From: Hymenobacter sp. J193
GTDB taxonomy: Bacteria; Bacteroidota; Bacteroidia; Cytophagales; Hymenobacteraceae
Assembly: GCF_024700075.1 (NCBI RefSeq)
Contig: NZ_JAJONE010000001.1
Location: forward strand, 3,004,001-3,068,000
Direction of reading: 5' to 3'
Length of the DNA stretch: 64,000 bases
Every line of letters starts with the position of its first letter. Positions within the stretch are counted from its first letter, which is position 1. Positions 51,034 to 60,040 of the stretch are shown piece after piece. Position numbers and translations under genes: made by a program. The notes under the pieces are model-generated. The model saw nothing but the letters and a program-made list of their open reading frames with translations, made no database searches and had not been told where the DNA came from.

Positions 51034-51661
51034 CAAGCAAAAACAGCGCAATGGCCCGGGGGCCGTGGGCTCCCAGAACCAGCGTTTTTTCAATGTCGGC
51101 CGTGCGGCTGGGGCCGGTGGTAAGCGAAAACATAGATGGCATTTTGTCGTCGGCTCGGGCCTGCAGCAAGCTCAGCGCGTCGCCGATGTCGGCCACTACC
51201 TGCGAGGCGCGGGCCAGCACCAGGTGGCGCTCCGGGTAGATGCTCAGGCGGCGGCCGCTGCCCGTGGCTCCGCTCAGCAGTACGCTGCCGGTGCGGGCTA
51301 CCAGGGCCTCGCAGGTGGTGAGGCTGGCCGAGGCGTGTTCCAGAAAGCCGCTTTCATCGCCCTGAAACACAATGTCCCCGGCGTGCAGGAGCTTTTTCAG
51401 CTCTGGCTCCCACACGTAGAGGTATTCCAGCTTGTGCTCCTTTTTGTAGAGAAACAGCTGGTTGTAAAAGTGCTCCACGGACTCGCAGTAGTAGAACTCG
51501 CCGCCTACCCGACGGAAGCTTTCGGCAAAGGCAATGTCTAAGTCGTCGGCCGCCGACGGGTGCAGTGGTGCGGTAAAATCGGGGGCGGCCGGCTGGGGAG
51601 CGGGCCGCTGCAGGGCCTCACGAATACGGCCCAGCATAAGTTCGCGGGAAGAAGGCGCCAT
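51008..51661 (-). CDS. LUD-domain protein (LutC/YkgG-type)
   Basis: From ATG 51661 (MAPSSRELMLGRIREALQRP) the 217-residue protein is a LUD-domain protein: N-terminal helix REALQRP, middle GEFYYCESVEHFYNQLF, CEALVARTGSVLLSGATGSGRRLSIYPERHLVLARASQVV and C-terminal SLTTGPSRTADIEKTLVLGAHGPRAI. LutC-type proteins belong to lactate utilisation in B. subtilis, but lutA and lutB are absent here. In Bacteroidota this gene commonly sits beside ftsH, as it does here. Role unknown. Confidence 0.9.
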   Translation of the reverse strand: MAPSSRELMLGRIREALQRPAPQPAAPDFTAPLHPSAADDLDIAFAESFRRVGGEFYYCESVEHFYNQLFLYKKEHKLEYLYVWEPELKKLLHAGDIVFQGDESGFLEHASASLTTCEALVARTGSVLLSGATGSGRRLSIYPERHLVLARASQVVADIGDALSLLQARADDKMPSMFSLTTGPSRTADIEKTLVLGAHGPRAIALFLLDDTPSPTA

Positions 51662-51686
51662 GGCACGGGAAAAAATGAGGCTCAAT

Positions 51687-51694
51687 CAAAGATA
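51687..51694 (-). promoter_or_regulatory. -7 promoter box for the LUD-lpxH pair
   Basis: CAAAGATA on the plus strand reads TATCTTTG on the minus strand, 25 nt before the LUD start codon at 51661, and downstream of the ftsH terminator. Confidence 0.55.
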
Positions 51695-51727
51695 GGCGGT
51701 CGGCGGCGGATTGCTTGCCGAACACAG

Positions 51728-51760
51728 CAACGCCAGCCTCCGGGAAGAAAGCTGGCGTTG
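51728..51760 (-). terminator. Terminator after ftsH
   Basis: CAACGCCAGC (51728-51737) pairs with GCTGGCGTTG (51751-51760) across a 13-nt loop, 24 nt downstream of the ftsH stop on the minus strand. Confidence 0.75.
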
Positions 51761-51783
51761 CGTTAGTGGTCTGCCAACCAGTG

Positions 51784-53895
51784 CTACACTGGTGTAACGG
51801 CCGAGCCGGTAGGCTCGGAGGTAGCACCGGTTTCCGGCTTGTCGTCCACGCCGGGCAGGTTCAGGGGTGGCAGGTCGTTGCCAAGCGGTACCGGGTGCTC
51901 GTTCTTCAGCTCGCTGAGGGTTTCGCTCCGGTCGGTGCCAGCCATGTGGGCCTGGTAGCTGGTCTGGTTGCCGTAGGGGCGTTTGCCCACCAGGCGCTCC
52001 AGATCATCCTGCAGCAACACTTCCTTTTCCAGCAGCTCTTTGGCTACCACTTCCAGCTCGTGCCGGCGCTCCGTAAGCAGCTCCTTGGTGCGGACGTAGG
52101 CATCGGCAATGATGGTGCGCACTTCCTCGTCAATCATCTGCGAGGTAGCCTCTGAGTATGGCTTCGAGAAGCCATACTCGTTCTGGCCCTTGGAGTCGTA
52201 GAAGGAGATGTTGCCCAGCTTGGCATTCATACCATACATGGTCACGATGCTGTATGCCATCTTGGTAATGCGCTCCAGGTCGGAAAGGGCACCGGTCGAA
52301 ATCTTACCGAAGACGAGTTCCTCGGCAGCGCGGCCGCCCAGGGTCATGCACATTTCGTCGGTGAGCTGCTCCGTGTTGTAGAGGAACTGCTCCCGTGGCA
52401 GGTACTGCGCGTAGCCCAGCGCCGCTACGCCACGGGGCACGATGCTCACCTTCACCAAGGGGTCGGCGTGCTCCAGAAACCAGCCGGCAATAGCATGGCC
52501 GGCCTCGTGGTAGGCCACAATGCGCTTTTCGTCGGGGCTGATGATTTTGTTTTTCTTCTCGAGCCCACCGATGACGCGGTCGACAGCGTCGGTGAAGTCC
52601 TGCATGGTTACCATCTTCTTGTCGCGGCGGGCGGCAATAAGGGCGGCTTCGTTGCAGACGTTGGCAATTTCAGCGCCAGCAAACCCGGGGGTCATAGCCG
52701 CCAGCTTCTTGGCCTCCACGTCGGGGCCCAGGGTAATGGGCTTGAGGTGAACCTGGAAAATCTCCGTGCGGCCGTTGATGTCCGGCTTGTCGATACTGAT
52801 CTGCCGGTCGAAGCGGCCGGGACGGAGCAGGGCCGAGTCGAGGGTGTCGGGGCGGTTGGTGGCGGCCAGGATAATGACGCCGGAATCGGTGCCGAAGCCG
52901 TCCATTTCTACCAGCAGCGAGTTGAGCGTGTTTTCCCGCTCATCGTTGCCGCCGGGTACATTGCCCCGGCTGCGGCTGCGGCCAATGGCGTCAATTTCGT
53001 CGATGAAGATGATACAGGGGGCCTTGGCCTTGGCTTGCTTGAACAAGTCACGCACCCGGGCCGCACCTACCCCTACAAACATTTCCACGAAGTCGGAGCC
53101 CGACAGGGAGAAGAACGGCACGTCGGCCTCACCGGCTACGGCTTTGGCCAGCAAGGTTTTGCCGGTGCCAGGAGGGCCTACCAACAGGGCGCCTTTGGGA
53201 ATCTTGCCGCCCAGTATGGTGAACTTGGACGGGTTTTTCAGGAACTCTACGATTTCCTGAATTTCCTCCTTGGCTTCCTCAAGGCCGGCTACGTCTTTGA
53301 AGGTGATTTTAACTTTATCACCGCCTTCAAACAACGCCGCACGCGACTTGCCAATGTTGAAGATCTGGCCGCCGGGCCCGCCGCCACCACTCATGCGGCG
53401 CATCAGGAACCAGAAGCCCACCATCAGCAGAATCATGAAGCCCCAGGTGCTGATAAACTCACCGTAGCCCTGACGGGTGTCTACCTCCAGCCCGATCTGC
53501 TGCTCACGCGGAATCTGCGCCTGAAGCTTGTCGTAATCCTCTTTAAAGGTCTTGCCGTCGATAACGCGGAACGCGTACTGCGGGCCGGCCTCCAGGGCCA
53601 GCACGCCGCGGCGGCCAAGCTTCTCAGCGTGTTCGGGCTTACGCAGGGCTGAGGGCTTGAGCATTACCTCCACCGTGCGGTCGTTTACCAGCGTCACGCG
53701 GCTTACGTCGCCTTGCGCCAGCCAGCTTTCAAACTTTTGCTGGGTAGTGTCGAGGGCAGCGTTGCTGCGGCTGAAGAACAGCATCCCCAGAACGAATACT
53801 ACCAGCCCAAGCAACATCCAAAGCTGCATACCCGGCTTTGGCGACGGGGTAGGCAGCAGGGGTTTTTTCTTTTTTTGCGGGGTCTTATCAGACAT
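51784..53895 (-). CDS. ftsH: ATP-dependent zinc metalloprotease FtsH
   Basis: FtsH degrades misfolded membrane and some cytosolic proteins. The 703-residue protein has two membrane helices (about 22-40 and 150-172), a AAA ATPase with Walker A GPPGTGKT, Walker [10 protein letters not shown], pore loop [18 protein letters not shown], second region of homology [20 protein letters not shown], and the protease HEXXH site HEAGH. The C-terminal tail is acidic and disordered. It starts 91 nt downstream of rsfS on the same strand. Confidence 0.97.
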   Translation of the reverse strand: MSDKTPQKKKKPLLPTPSPKPGMQLWMLLGLVVFVLGMLFFSRSNAALDTTQQKFESWLAQGDVSRVTLVNDRTVEVMLKPSALRKPEHAEKLGRRGVLALEAGPQYAFRVIDGKTFKEDYDKLQAQIPREQQIGLEVDTRQGYGEFISTWGFMILLMVGFWFLMRRMSGGGGPGGQIFNIGKSRAALFEGGDKVKITFKDVAGLEEAKEEIQEIVEFLKNPSKFTILGGKIPKGALLVGPPGTGKTLLAKAVAGEADVPFFSLSGSDFVEMFVGVGAARVRDLFKQAKAKAPCIIFIDEIDAIGRSRSRGNVPGGNDERENTLNSLLVEMDGFGTDSGVIILAATNRPDTLDSALLRPGRFDRQISIDKPDINGRTEIFQVHLKPITLGPDVEAKKLAAMTPGFAGAEIANVCNEAALIAARRDKKMVTMQDFTDAVDRVIGGLEKKNKIISPDEKRIVAYHEAGHAIAGWFLEHADPLVKVSIVPRGVAALGYAQYLPREQFLYNTEQLTDEMCMTLGGRAAEELVFGKISTGALSDLERITKMAYSIVTMYGMNAKLGNISFYDSKGQNEYGFSKPYSEATSQMIDEEVRTIIADAYVRTKELLTERRHELEVVAKELLEKEVLLQDDLERLVGKRPYGNQTSYQAHMAGTDRSETLSELKNEHPVPLGNDLPPLNLPGVDDKPETGATSEPTGSAVTPV

Positions 53896-53986
53896 GAATA
53901 GGAGTGTAGTCTAAGACAGAAAACAATGAAGCAACCCCATCAGGCAGGGTTTGTTCGGGGGCTGACGCAGCAACCGGTCGTTTACT

Positions 53987-54373
53987 TTACCGGGCGGCGG
54001 TTTCCTCCGCTACGTGCGTGATTTCGGCGTCGCCCCACAGATCTTCCAGTGCATAGAACTGGCGCCGGTCGCGCAGAAACACGTGTACTACCACGTCCAC
54101 GTAGTCCAGCAGCACCCACTCGCGGTTGGTGCGGCCTTCGGTTTGCCAGGGGCTCTGGCCGGTTAATTTTTCAACCTCCTCTTCGATGGAGCGGGCAATG
54201 GCTTCAATCTGCGTATCGGAGGAGGCCGAGCAGATAACAAAATAATCTGCTACGGCATTTTTAAGTTCTTTCAGGTCGAGTACTACGATGTCGGAAGCCT
54301 TTTTTTCCTGCATGCCGCGTACTACAACATCTGCCAATCTGTCCGAATCCTGCCGAACCAGCGTACTTTTCAT
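53987..54373 (-). CDS. rsfS: Ribosomal silencing factor RsfS
   Basis: RsfS binds L14 on the large ribosomal subunit and blocks subunit joining when nutrients are scarce. The 128-residue protein has KASDIVVLDLKELKNAVADYFVICSASSDTQIEAIARSIEEEV and a C-terminal REWVLLDYVDVVVHVFLRDRRQFYALEDLWGDAEI, the full family pattern. It diverges from birA, with the start codons only a few nucleotides apart, and lies upstream of ftsH, an order I recognise from Bacteroidota genomes. Confidence 0.96.
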   Translation of the reverse strand: MKSTLVRQDSDRLADVVVRGMQEKKASDIVVLDLKELKNAVADYFVICSASSDTQIEAIARSIEEEVEKLTGQSPWQTEGRTNREWVLLDYVDVVVHVFLRDRRQFYALEDLWGDAEITHVAEETAAR

Positions 54374-54379
54374 GGGGTA

Positions 54380-55177
54380 TTGTTAGGTTTGAATATCACA
54401 AAGTACGAAAATCAGGTGGAGGCACTGCATCCCAAAACCCTCTTCACGGGCCAGCAAGTGATTTGGCTGGCCGAATGTGCCTCTACGAACACGGAGGCGC
54501 ATGATTTACTTCTCAAAAGCCGCGCCACGGAAGGCTGCGTAGTGCTGACCGACAAACAGACGGCCGGCCGCGGCCAGCGGGGCAACTGGTGGGAAGCCGC
54601 CCCCGGCGAGAACCTGACGCTGTCAGTTGTCTGGAAGCCCACGTTCCTGCCGGCCGCCGACCAGTTTCAACTCAGCGTGGCTGTGGCCCTAGCCGTGCGT
54701 GACTGGGCAGCCACGCTGCTGGGCGACTCGCTGGCGCTGCGCCTGAAGTGGCCCAACGACCTGTACTACCAGGACCAGAAGCTGGGCGGCATTCTTATTG
54801 AGAACACCTTAAACAGCGTTGGAATTCAATCCAGCATCATTGGAATCGGAATAAATATCAATCAGCAGCAGTTTGCCGTGCCTACGGCTACCTCCATTGG
54901 GGTGGTGACGGGGCGGAGCTACCCGCTGGCCCCGCTCGTGGAGCGCCTGCTGGAAGCCCTGGAGCGGCGCTACCTGCAGCTGCGGGCCGGCAACGTAGCC
55001 GCCCAGCAGCAGGAGTACCTGCGGGTGCTGTACCGCTACCGGCAGCCGGCGCAGTATCAGGCCGCTGGTCGGCTTTTTCAGGGCGTCATCACCGGTATAG
55101 AAGCTACTGGTCGATTAGTGGTGGAGGAAAACGGGCAGGAGCGTACCTTCGGGCTACAAGAACTGCGGTACTGCTGA
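54380..55177 (+). CDS. birA: Biotin-[acetyl-CoA-carboxylase] ligase BirA-type
   Basis: This enzyme attaches biotin to the carboxylase carrier via biotinyl-AMP. The 265-residue reading has the catalytic GRGQRGNWW, KWPNDLYYQDQKLGGILIE and GIGININQ motifs and a C-terminal SH3-like domain (GVITGIEATGRLVVEENGQERTF). It lacks an N-terminal DNA-binding domain, so it is a monofunctional ligase. The start is uncertain. TTG 54380 is only 7 nt from the divergent rsfS start, and TAGGTTTG (54384-54391) would act as a -7 box within it. GTG 54416 (before EALHPKTLFTG) may be the real start. Confidence 0.87.
   Translation: MLGLNITKYENQVEALHPKTLFTGQQVIWLAECASTNTEAHDLLLKSRATEGCVVLTDKQTAGRGQRGNWWEAAPGENLTLSVVWKPTFLPAADQFQLSVAVALAVRDWAATLLGDSLALRLKWPNDLYYQDQKLGGILIENTLNSVGIQSSIIGIGININQQQFAVPTATSIGVVTGRSYPLAPLVERLLEALERRYLQLRAGNVAAQQQEYLRVLYRYRQPAQYQAAGRLFQGVITGIEATGRLVVEENGQERTFGLQELRYC
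54384..54391 (+). promoter_or_regulatory. Possible -7 promoter box for birA
   Basis: TAGGTTTG matches TAnnTTTG and lies inside the longest birA reading, which favours the downstream GTG 54416 start. No -33 element was found, so confidence is limited. Confidence 0.35.
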
Positions 55178-55245
55178 TGCAACCAAGATGGGCACGATGC
55201 TTGTCTAGCTAGTACAACGTTCTTCTACCTCTTTCTCTTTGAGCT

Positions 55246-55632
55246 ATGAAACTCTCTACTCTGGTTGTATTGCTGGTGCTGCTCGTGGGGCAGCAGCTCT
55301 CAGGCGTAGCGGCCGCCGTTACGGCGCGCAAAGCTTCGCCGCCCGCGGTAGCAGCCTGGCAGCAGCCGGAACTGGCTGCCAGCATGCAGCTCTACCCCAA
55401 TCCCGCGCGTGGCATGGTCATGCTCACGCTGCAGCAGCAGCCCGGCCAGGACTACAAGCTGCGCATCTCCAACATCATTGGACGGGAAGTGCGCGTGCTG
55501 CCGCTGCGTGCCGAACTTACGGCCATCGGCCAGCCCCTCAACCTTTCTGATCTGCCCGCGGGTATGTACATGTGCAGCCTGCTGCAGAATGAAAAGGTGA
55601 TGGGCACGAAGCGGCTGGTGCTGCAGAACTAG
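55246..55632 (+). CDS. Small secreted protein made mainly of a T9SS C-terminal sorting-like domain
   Basis: From ATG 55246 the 128-residue protein has a signal peptide (MKLSTLVVLLVLLVGQQLSG) and a mature region that is almost entirely a type A T9SS sorting-domain pattern: LYPNPARGMVMLTL, YKLRISNIIGREVRVLPL, LSDLPAGMYMCSLLQNEKVMGTKRLVL. Normally this domain ends large secreted enzymes, so a stand-alone one with only about 25 residues ahead is unusual; it could be a surface-anchored tag or decoy, or a domain remnant. Its own terminator follows at 55661-55683. Confidence 0.75.
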   Translation: MKLSTLVVLLVLLVGQQLSGVAAAVTARKASPPAVAAWQQPELAASMQLYPNPARGMVMLTLQQQPGQDYKLRISNIIGREVRVLPLRAELTAIGQPLNLSDLPAGMYMCSLLQNEKVMGTKRLVLQN

Positions 55633-55660
55633 CCCCCGTTTTTTCCTGATATTTCGTGAA

Positions 55661-55683
55661 AGCAGCCGGCAACCCCGGCTGCT
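55661..55683 (+). terminator. Terminator after the small T9SS-domain gene
   Basis: AGCAGCCGG (55661-55669) pairs with CCGGCTGCT (55675-55683) across a 5-nt loop and is followed by seven T residues. Confidence 0.9.
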
Positions 55684-55746
55684 TTTTTTGCATCTGTACC
55701 CCGCCGGCAGGCCCGCCAGCGGTGCGGCGCGGCCGGATTTATTGCC

Positions 55747-55754
55747 TACTTTTG
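55747..55754 (+). promoter_or_regulatory. -7 promoter box for the DUF2723 gene
   Basis: TACTTTTG lies 23 nt upstream of ATG 55778 and matches TAnnTTTG exactly. Confidence 0.55.
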
Positions 55755-55777
55755 GCTCTTCTCTGAACAAGTAAGGA

Positions 55778-58771
55778 ATGCGTCGTTACAAAAGCCTGAA
55801 TAATCTGGTGGGCTGGCTGGTGTTTGCCGTGGCCACCCTCACCTATCTGCTCACGCTGGAGCCCACCGCCAGCTACTGGGACTGCGGCGAATTTATAGCC
55901 TGCTCCTACAAACTGCTGGTGCCGCACCCTCCGGGAGCACCTACCTTCCTGCTGCTGGGCCGCCTGCTTTCACTGCTCTCCTTTGGCGATGCCACCAAAG
56001 TGCCCCTGCTCATCAATGCGCTGTCGGCCCTTAGCTCCTCGTTCACGGTGCTGTTCCTGTTCTGGATTATCACCATGCTGGCCAAGAAGCTTGTGCTGCG
56101 CCGGCCCGGTATGGCCGACGACCGTACGCTGGAGCCTACCAGCGGGCAGACCTGGCTGATCCTGGGCAGCGGTGCCGTAGGTGCTCTGGCCTTTGCCTTC
56201 TCCGATTCATTCTGGTTTAACGCCGTGGAGGCCGAGGTCTATGCCATGTCGGCGGTATGCACGGCCGTGGTGGTGTGGCTGATGCTGAAGTGGGAAAACC
56301 GTGCCGACGAGCCCGATTCCGACAAATGGCTGATTCTGATTGCCTACGCCATTGGCCTCAGCATCGGCGTCCACTTGCTGAATCTGCTGGCTATTCCGGC
56401 CCTGGGCTTTATATATTACTTCCGCAAAAACGAGCACCCCACGCTGCTGGGCTCTTTCCTCACCCTGCTCATCAGCAGCATTATCGTGGGCGTGATTCTG
56501 GTGGGTATCATTCCCGGCCTGCCGTCGTTGGCGGGTGGGTTTGAGGTGTTTTTCGTGAACACCATCGGGCTGCCCTTCAACTGGGGTATCATTATCTTCC
56601 TACTGCTGTTTCTTACGCTCATCTGGATGGGCTTCCGCTACGCGGCCAACGCCGGCAACCGCCTGCTCAACACCGCCCTGCTGTCGTTCGTGTTCATTCT
56701 GATTGGGTACTCTTCGTACCTGATTGTGCCCATCCGCAGCTCCTACCACCCCACCATCAACGAAAATAACCCCGAGGACGTGCTGTCGTTCGTGAGCTAC
56801 CTCAAGCGCGAACAATACGGTGACCGGCCCCTGCTCTACGGCCCGCAGTTCAATGCCCGGCCCATTGCTTCGAAGGAAGGTGCCAAGCGCTACGTGCGCA
56901 AGGGCGACCAGTACGCCGAAGCCGCTCCCCGCACCGAGTATGAGTACGCTCCCGAGGACAAGATGCTGCTGCCGCGCCTTTACAGCGCCTCACCCGAACA
57001 CCTGTACCAGTACAAAAAGTGGGTAAACGTTCGCGAGGATGTGAAGCCGACGATGGGCCAAAACCTGTCGTTTATGTTCCGCTACCAGTTCGGGCACATG
57101 TTCTGGCGCTACTTCCTCTGGAACTTTGTGGGCCGCGAAAGCGACGTGCAGCAGGCCGGCGTAGTGACGCCTTTCGAAAGCAAAAACGGCCTGCCCGAGC
57201 GGGTAGCCGACAGCAAAGCCTACAACAATTTCCTGGCGCTGCCGCTCATTTTGGGCCTCATCGGCTTGTTTTACCACACCCGCCGCGACGGCAAAAACGC
57301 CTTTATTGTGGGCCTGCTGTTTGTGTTTACGGGCTTGGCCATTGTGTTCTACCTCAACCAGCCACCCATCGAGCCCCGCGAACGGGACTACACCTTCACG
57401 GGCGCCTTCTTCGCGTTTGCCATCTGGATTGGACTGGGGGTGCTGGCGCTGGCCGAAGGGCTGCGTACCGTGCTGAAAGCCGACGGCCTGCGGGCCGGCG
57501 TGGCCACGCTGCTGGGGCTGCTGATTCCGGGCATCATGGTGGCGCAGGGCTGGAACGACCACAACCGCTCCAACCGCTACATCTCCATCGACTCGGCCAA
57601 GAACATGCTGAACAGCTGCGCGCCCAACGCCATCCTGTTCACCAACGGCGACAACGACACCTTCCCGCTCTGGTACGCCCAGGAGGTAGAGGGCATCCGC
57701 ACCGACGTGCGCGTAGCCGTGCTCAGCTACATGAACACCGACTGGTACATCGACCAGATGAAACGCCCGTCCTATAAGTCGGCGCCGCTGCCCATTTCCA
57801 TGGAGCGCACCCAGTACGTGGAAGGTACCAACGACTACCTGCCCTACGTGGCTAACCCGGCTGTGAAGGAAGTGAACCTGAAAGAGTTTATTTCCCTGGT
57901 GAAGCAGAACAGCCCGCTGCTGCAGGTAAGCTACGGTGAGGGCGGCCCCACGCTGCTGTCTTTTCCCACCAGCAAGTTCTTTTTGCCCATCGATACCGTG
58001 GCCGTGCAGAAGCTGGGCATTATTGCGCCGGAGCGCCGCCGCCATGTGGTACCGGTAATGGAATGGGACATGGGAAAAGGTGCTATCGAAAAGAAAAACC
58101 TGGCTATTCTCGACATCCTGGCCACCAACAACTGGGAGCGGCCCGTGTACTTCGGTACCACCGTCAACTCTCAGGACTACATGGGCCTGGAACCTTACTT
58201 CCAGCTTGAAGGCATGGCCTATCGGATACTGCCCGCCCGCGACCCAGACTACAATCCGCGCAGCGGCGACGACGGCTACATCGTGAAAGACCAGATGTAT
58301 GACATCCTGCTCAAGAAATTCGCCTACCGCAACCTCGATAATCCCGGGGTGTACTACGACGAAAACAGCCAGCGCTTCCCGGCTAACTACCACGACAAGT
58401 TCGCCCGCTTGGCCAACGCCTACCTGGCCGTCGGCAACACGGCCAAAGCCAAAGAAGTAGCCAATAAGTGCCTGGCGCTGATGCCAGACGCCGCCATTCC
58501 TTACGACTTCTATACCCCACAGCTGATACCGGCCCTGGTGCAGGGTGGCGAAAAGGTTCGTGCAAACCAGATTATGGACACGCTCACTAACCGGGCACAG
58601 CTGGCACTAGCCTACTATACCTCGCACAACCCGGCCCTGCACGACCAGGAAATCCAGCAAAGCCTGATTACCCTGCAAAGCGTGGCCCGTGCCGCCGACA
58701 GCGTAGGCGACCAGGCCCGCGCCGCCAAATCCTTCGGGCTGATGCAGCAGTACATGCCCCAGCAGCAGTAA
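55778..58771 (+). CDS. DUF2723-family giant membrane protein (TMEM260-like), possible protein O-mannosyltransferase relative
   Basis: The 997-residue protein has about ten hydrophobic segments in residues 8-600 and a large soluble C-terminal part (about 610-997). N-terminal YWDCGEFIACSYKLLVPHPPGAPTFLLLGRLLSLL is the DUF2723 signature, and SNRYISIDSAKNMLNSCAPNAILFTNGDNDTFPLWYAQEVEG begins the soluble part. The C-terminus has TPR-like helices (RLANAYLAVGNTAKAKEVANKCLAL). Relatives include TMEM260, a protein O-mannosyltransferase in animals, and GT-C type glycosyltransferases, so a glycan-transfer role is plausible but unproven. Confidence 0.9.
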   Translation: MRRYKSLNNLVGWLVFAVATLTYLLTLEPTASYWDCGEFIACSYKLLVPHPPGAPTFLLLGRLLSLLSFGDATKVPLLINALSALSSSFTVLFLFWIITMLAKKLVLRRPGMADDRTLEPTSGQTWLILGSGAVGALAFAFSDSFWFNAVEAEVYAMSAVCTAVVVWLMLKWENRADEPDSDKWLILIAYAIGLSIGVHLLNLLAIPALGFIYYFRKNEHPTLLGSFLTLLISSIIVGVILVGIIPGLPSLAGGFEVFFVNTIGLPFNWGIIIFLLLFLTLIWMGFRYAANAGNRLLNTALLSFVFILIGYSSYLIVPIRSSYHPTINENNPEDVLSFVSYLKREQYGDRPLLYGPQFNARPIASKEGAKRYVRKGDQYAEAAPRTEYEYAPEDKMLLPRLYSASPEHLYQYKKWVNVREDVKPTMGQNLSFMFRYQFGHMFWRYFLWNFVGRESDVQQAGVVTPFESKNGLPERVADSKAYNNFLALPLILGLIGLFYHTRRDGKNAFIVGLLFVFTGLAIVFYLNQPPIEPRERDYTFTGAFFAFAIWIGLGVLALAEGLRTVLKADGLRAGVATLLGLLIPGIMVAQGWNDHNRSNRYISIDSAKNMLNSCAPNAILFTNGDNDTFPLWYAQEVEGIRTDVRVAVLSYMNTDWYIDQMKRPSYKSAPLPISMERTQYVEGTNDYLPYVANPAVKEVNLKEFISLVKQNSPLLQVSYGEGGPTLLSFPTSKFFLPIDTVAVQKLGIIAPERRRHVVPVMEWDMGKGAIEKKNLAILDILATNNWERPVYFGTTVNSQDYMGLEPYFQLEGMAYRILPARDPDYNPRSGDDGYIVKDQMYDILLKKFAYRNLDNPGVYYDENSQRFPANYHDKFARLANAYLAVGNTAKAKEVANKCLALMPDAAIPYDFYTPQLIPALVQGGEKVRANQIMDTLTNRAQLALAYYTSHNPALHDQEIQQSLITLQSVARAADSVGDQARAAKSFGLMQQYMPQQQ

Positions 58772-58795
58772 AGATCCAACCGAAAATGCCTGAAT

Positions 58796-58823
58796 GCCCG
58801 GCGTTGCGCAAGCAGCGTCGGGC
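58796..58823 (+). terminator. Terminator after the DUF2723 gene
   Basis: GCCCGGCG (58796-58803) pairs with CGTCGGGC (58816-58823) with one G-U pair, followed by GTTTGTCGTTT. It is weaker than others in the window. Confidence 0.6.
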
Positions 58824-58932
58824 GTTTGTCGTTTGCGGGAGTCATTCGAGCATCTACCGGTGAAGCAGCCACGCCGTCTTCAATGGCTGAGTCCGCTGCT
58901 CGGGGTAAGGGCGCATTCCGGGGCAAACGCCG

Positions 58933-58940
58933 TACCTTTG
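58933..58940 (+). promoter_or_regulatory. -7 promoter box for rlmB
   Basis: TACCTTTG matches TAnnTTTG, 66 nt before ATG 59007. Confidence 0.5.
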
Positions 58941-59006
58941 CCTTCTACCTTGTATTAATCGGTGCGCGGCCCGGCAGTTGTCGGCGCTTTGTGGTGCCGT
59001 GGACGT

Positions 59007-59957
59007 ATGGAAAACCGCAACGACCGACCCCGGCAGCCCAAGAGCCGCCCCTTTTACGACGCCGATAACCGTCCCGTACCCCGTCCCGACAGCCGCCGCG
59101 CCGACTACCGCCCGGAAGGTCGCTCGGATGAGCGCCCCGACAGCCGCCGCGAAATCCGCGACGATGCCCGCGGTGACTATAAGCCCCGCTATCCGCACCG
59201 CCCGGCCGCCGACCGGGGCATCGACATGCTGTTTGGGCTGCGCCCTATTCTGGAAGCCCTGCACGCGCACCGCACGCTGGAGAAAATCTACCTGCTGCGT
59301 GGCACCAAGAACAGCATCACTCAGGAAATTACCGAGCTGGCCAAGGAAGCCAACGTGCCCGTATCCCTGGTGCCGCTGGAAAAGCTCAACGACCTCACCC
59401 GCAAAAACCACCAGGGTGCAGTAGCCTTCGTGTCGCCCATCGAGTACCAGCCGCTGGACAGCATTCTGGCGGGCTTGTACGAGGAAGGCAAAACGCCGCT
59501 GCTGCTCATCCTGGACCGTATTACCGATGTGCGCAACTTCGGCTCCATTGCCCGCAACGCCGAGTGTATGGGCGTGCACGCCATTGTGGTACCCAGCCGC
59601 GGAGCTGCCCAGATCAACGGCGACGCGCTCAAAACCTCCGCCGGCGCCCTCAACCTGATTCCGGTCTGCCGCGAGCCAAACCTGAAGGAGACGCTCACCT
59701 TCCTGCGCGAGTCGGGGGTGCAAGTGGTGGCCTGCACCGAAAAGGCGGACGCCAGCTTGGAAGCTCAGTCGGTGGATATGAGCGGGCCGCTGGCCGTGCT
59801 CATGGGCAGCGAGGAAGACGGCATCAGCCCCGAGTATCTCAAGCTGGCCGACTACAAGCTACGCATCCCCATGGCCGGCCAGATCAGCTCCCTCAACGTA
59901 TCCGTTGCCAGCGGCATCATGCTCTACGAAGTGCTCCGACAGCGCCTGACGAAGTAA
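59007..59957 (+). CDS. rlmB: 23S rRNA 2'-O-methyltransferase RlmB (SPOUT family) with Arg/Asp-rich N-terminal tail
   Basis: RlmB-type enzymes methylate the ribose of a 23S rRNA guanosine using SAM. From ATG 59007 (MENRNDRPRQPKSRPFYDAD) the 316-residue protein has a disordered tail of about 65 residues built of R-, D- and P-rich segments (RADYRPEGRSDERPDSRREIRDD). Then come MLFGLRPILEALHAHRTLEK, and the SPOUT knot LILDRITDVRNFGSIARNAE, ALKTSAGALNLIPVCR, VLMGSEEDGISPEYL and RIPMAGQISSLNVSVASGIML. The tail is absent in E. coli RlmB. The upstream in-frame start at 58962 is unlikely. Its stop codon is the start of the inverted repeat 59955-60040. Confidence 0.92.
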   Translation: MENRNDRPRQPKSRPFYDADNRPVPRPDSRRADYRPEGRSDERPDSRREIRDDARGDYKPRYPHRPAADRGIDMLFGLRPILEALHAHRTLEKIYLLRGTKNSITQEITELAKEANVPVSLVPLEKLNDLTRKNHQGAVAFVSPIEYQPLDSILAGLYEEGKTPLLLILDRITDVRNFGSIARNAECMGVHAIVVPSRGAAQINGDALKTSAGALNLIPVCREPNLKETLTFLRESGVQVVACTEKADASLEAQSVDMSGPLAVLMGSEEDGISPEYLKLADYKLRIPMAGQISSLNVSVASGIMLYEVLRQRLTK

Positions 59958-60040
59958 TGTGCTAATGTGGAAAATGTGCTGAGGTGCTAATGACTACTTG
60001 CTCATTAGCACCTCAGCACATTTTCCACATTAGCACATTA
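59955..60040. repeat. Perfect 39-bp inverted repeat from stop codon to stop codon
   Basis: TAATGTGCTAATGTGGAAAA... at 59955-59993 is exactly complementary to 60002-60040, with an 8-nt loop. The first three bases are the rlmB TAA stop and the last three the manC stop on the other strand. Each arm is built of short TAATGTGC/GTGCTAAT repeats. It should act as a strong bidirectional terminator; it may also be a mobile palindrome. Confidence 0.95.

Noticed and set aside
51008..53895. LUD gene read as a lactate-utilisation (lutABC) locus
   Set aside because: lutA and lutB are absent; the gene sits beside ftsH as in other Bacteroidota, so the local context does not support lactate use.
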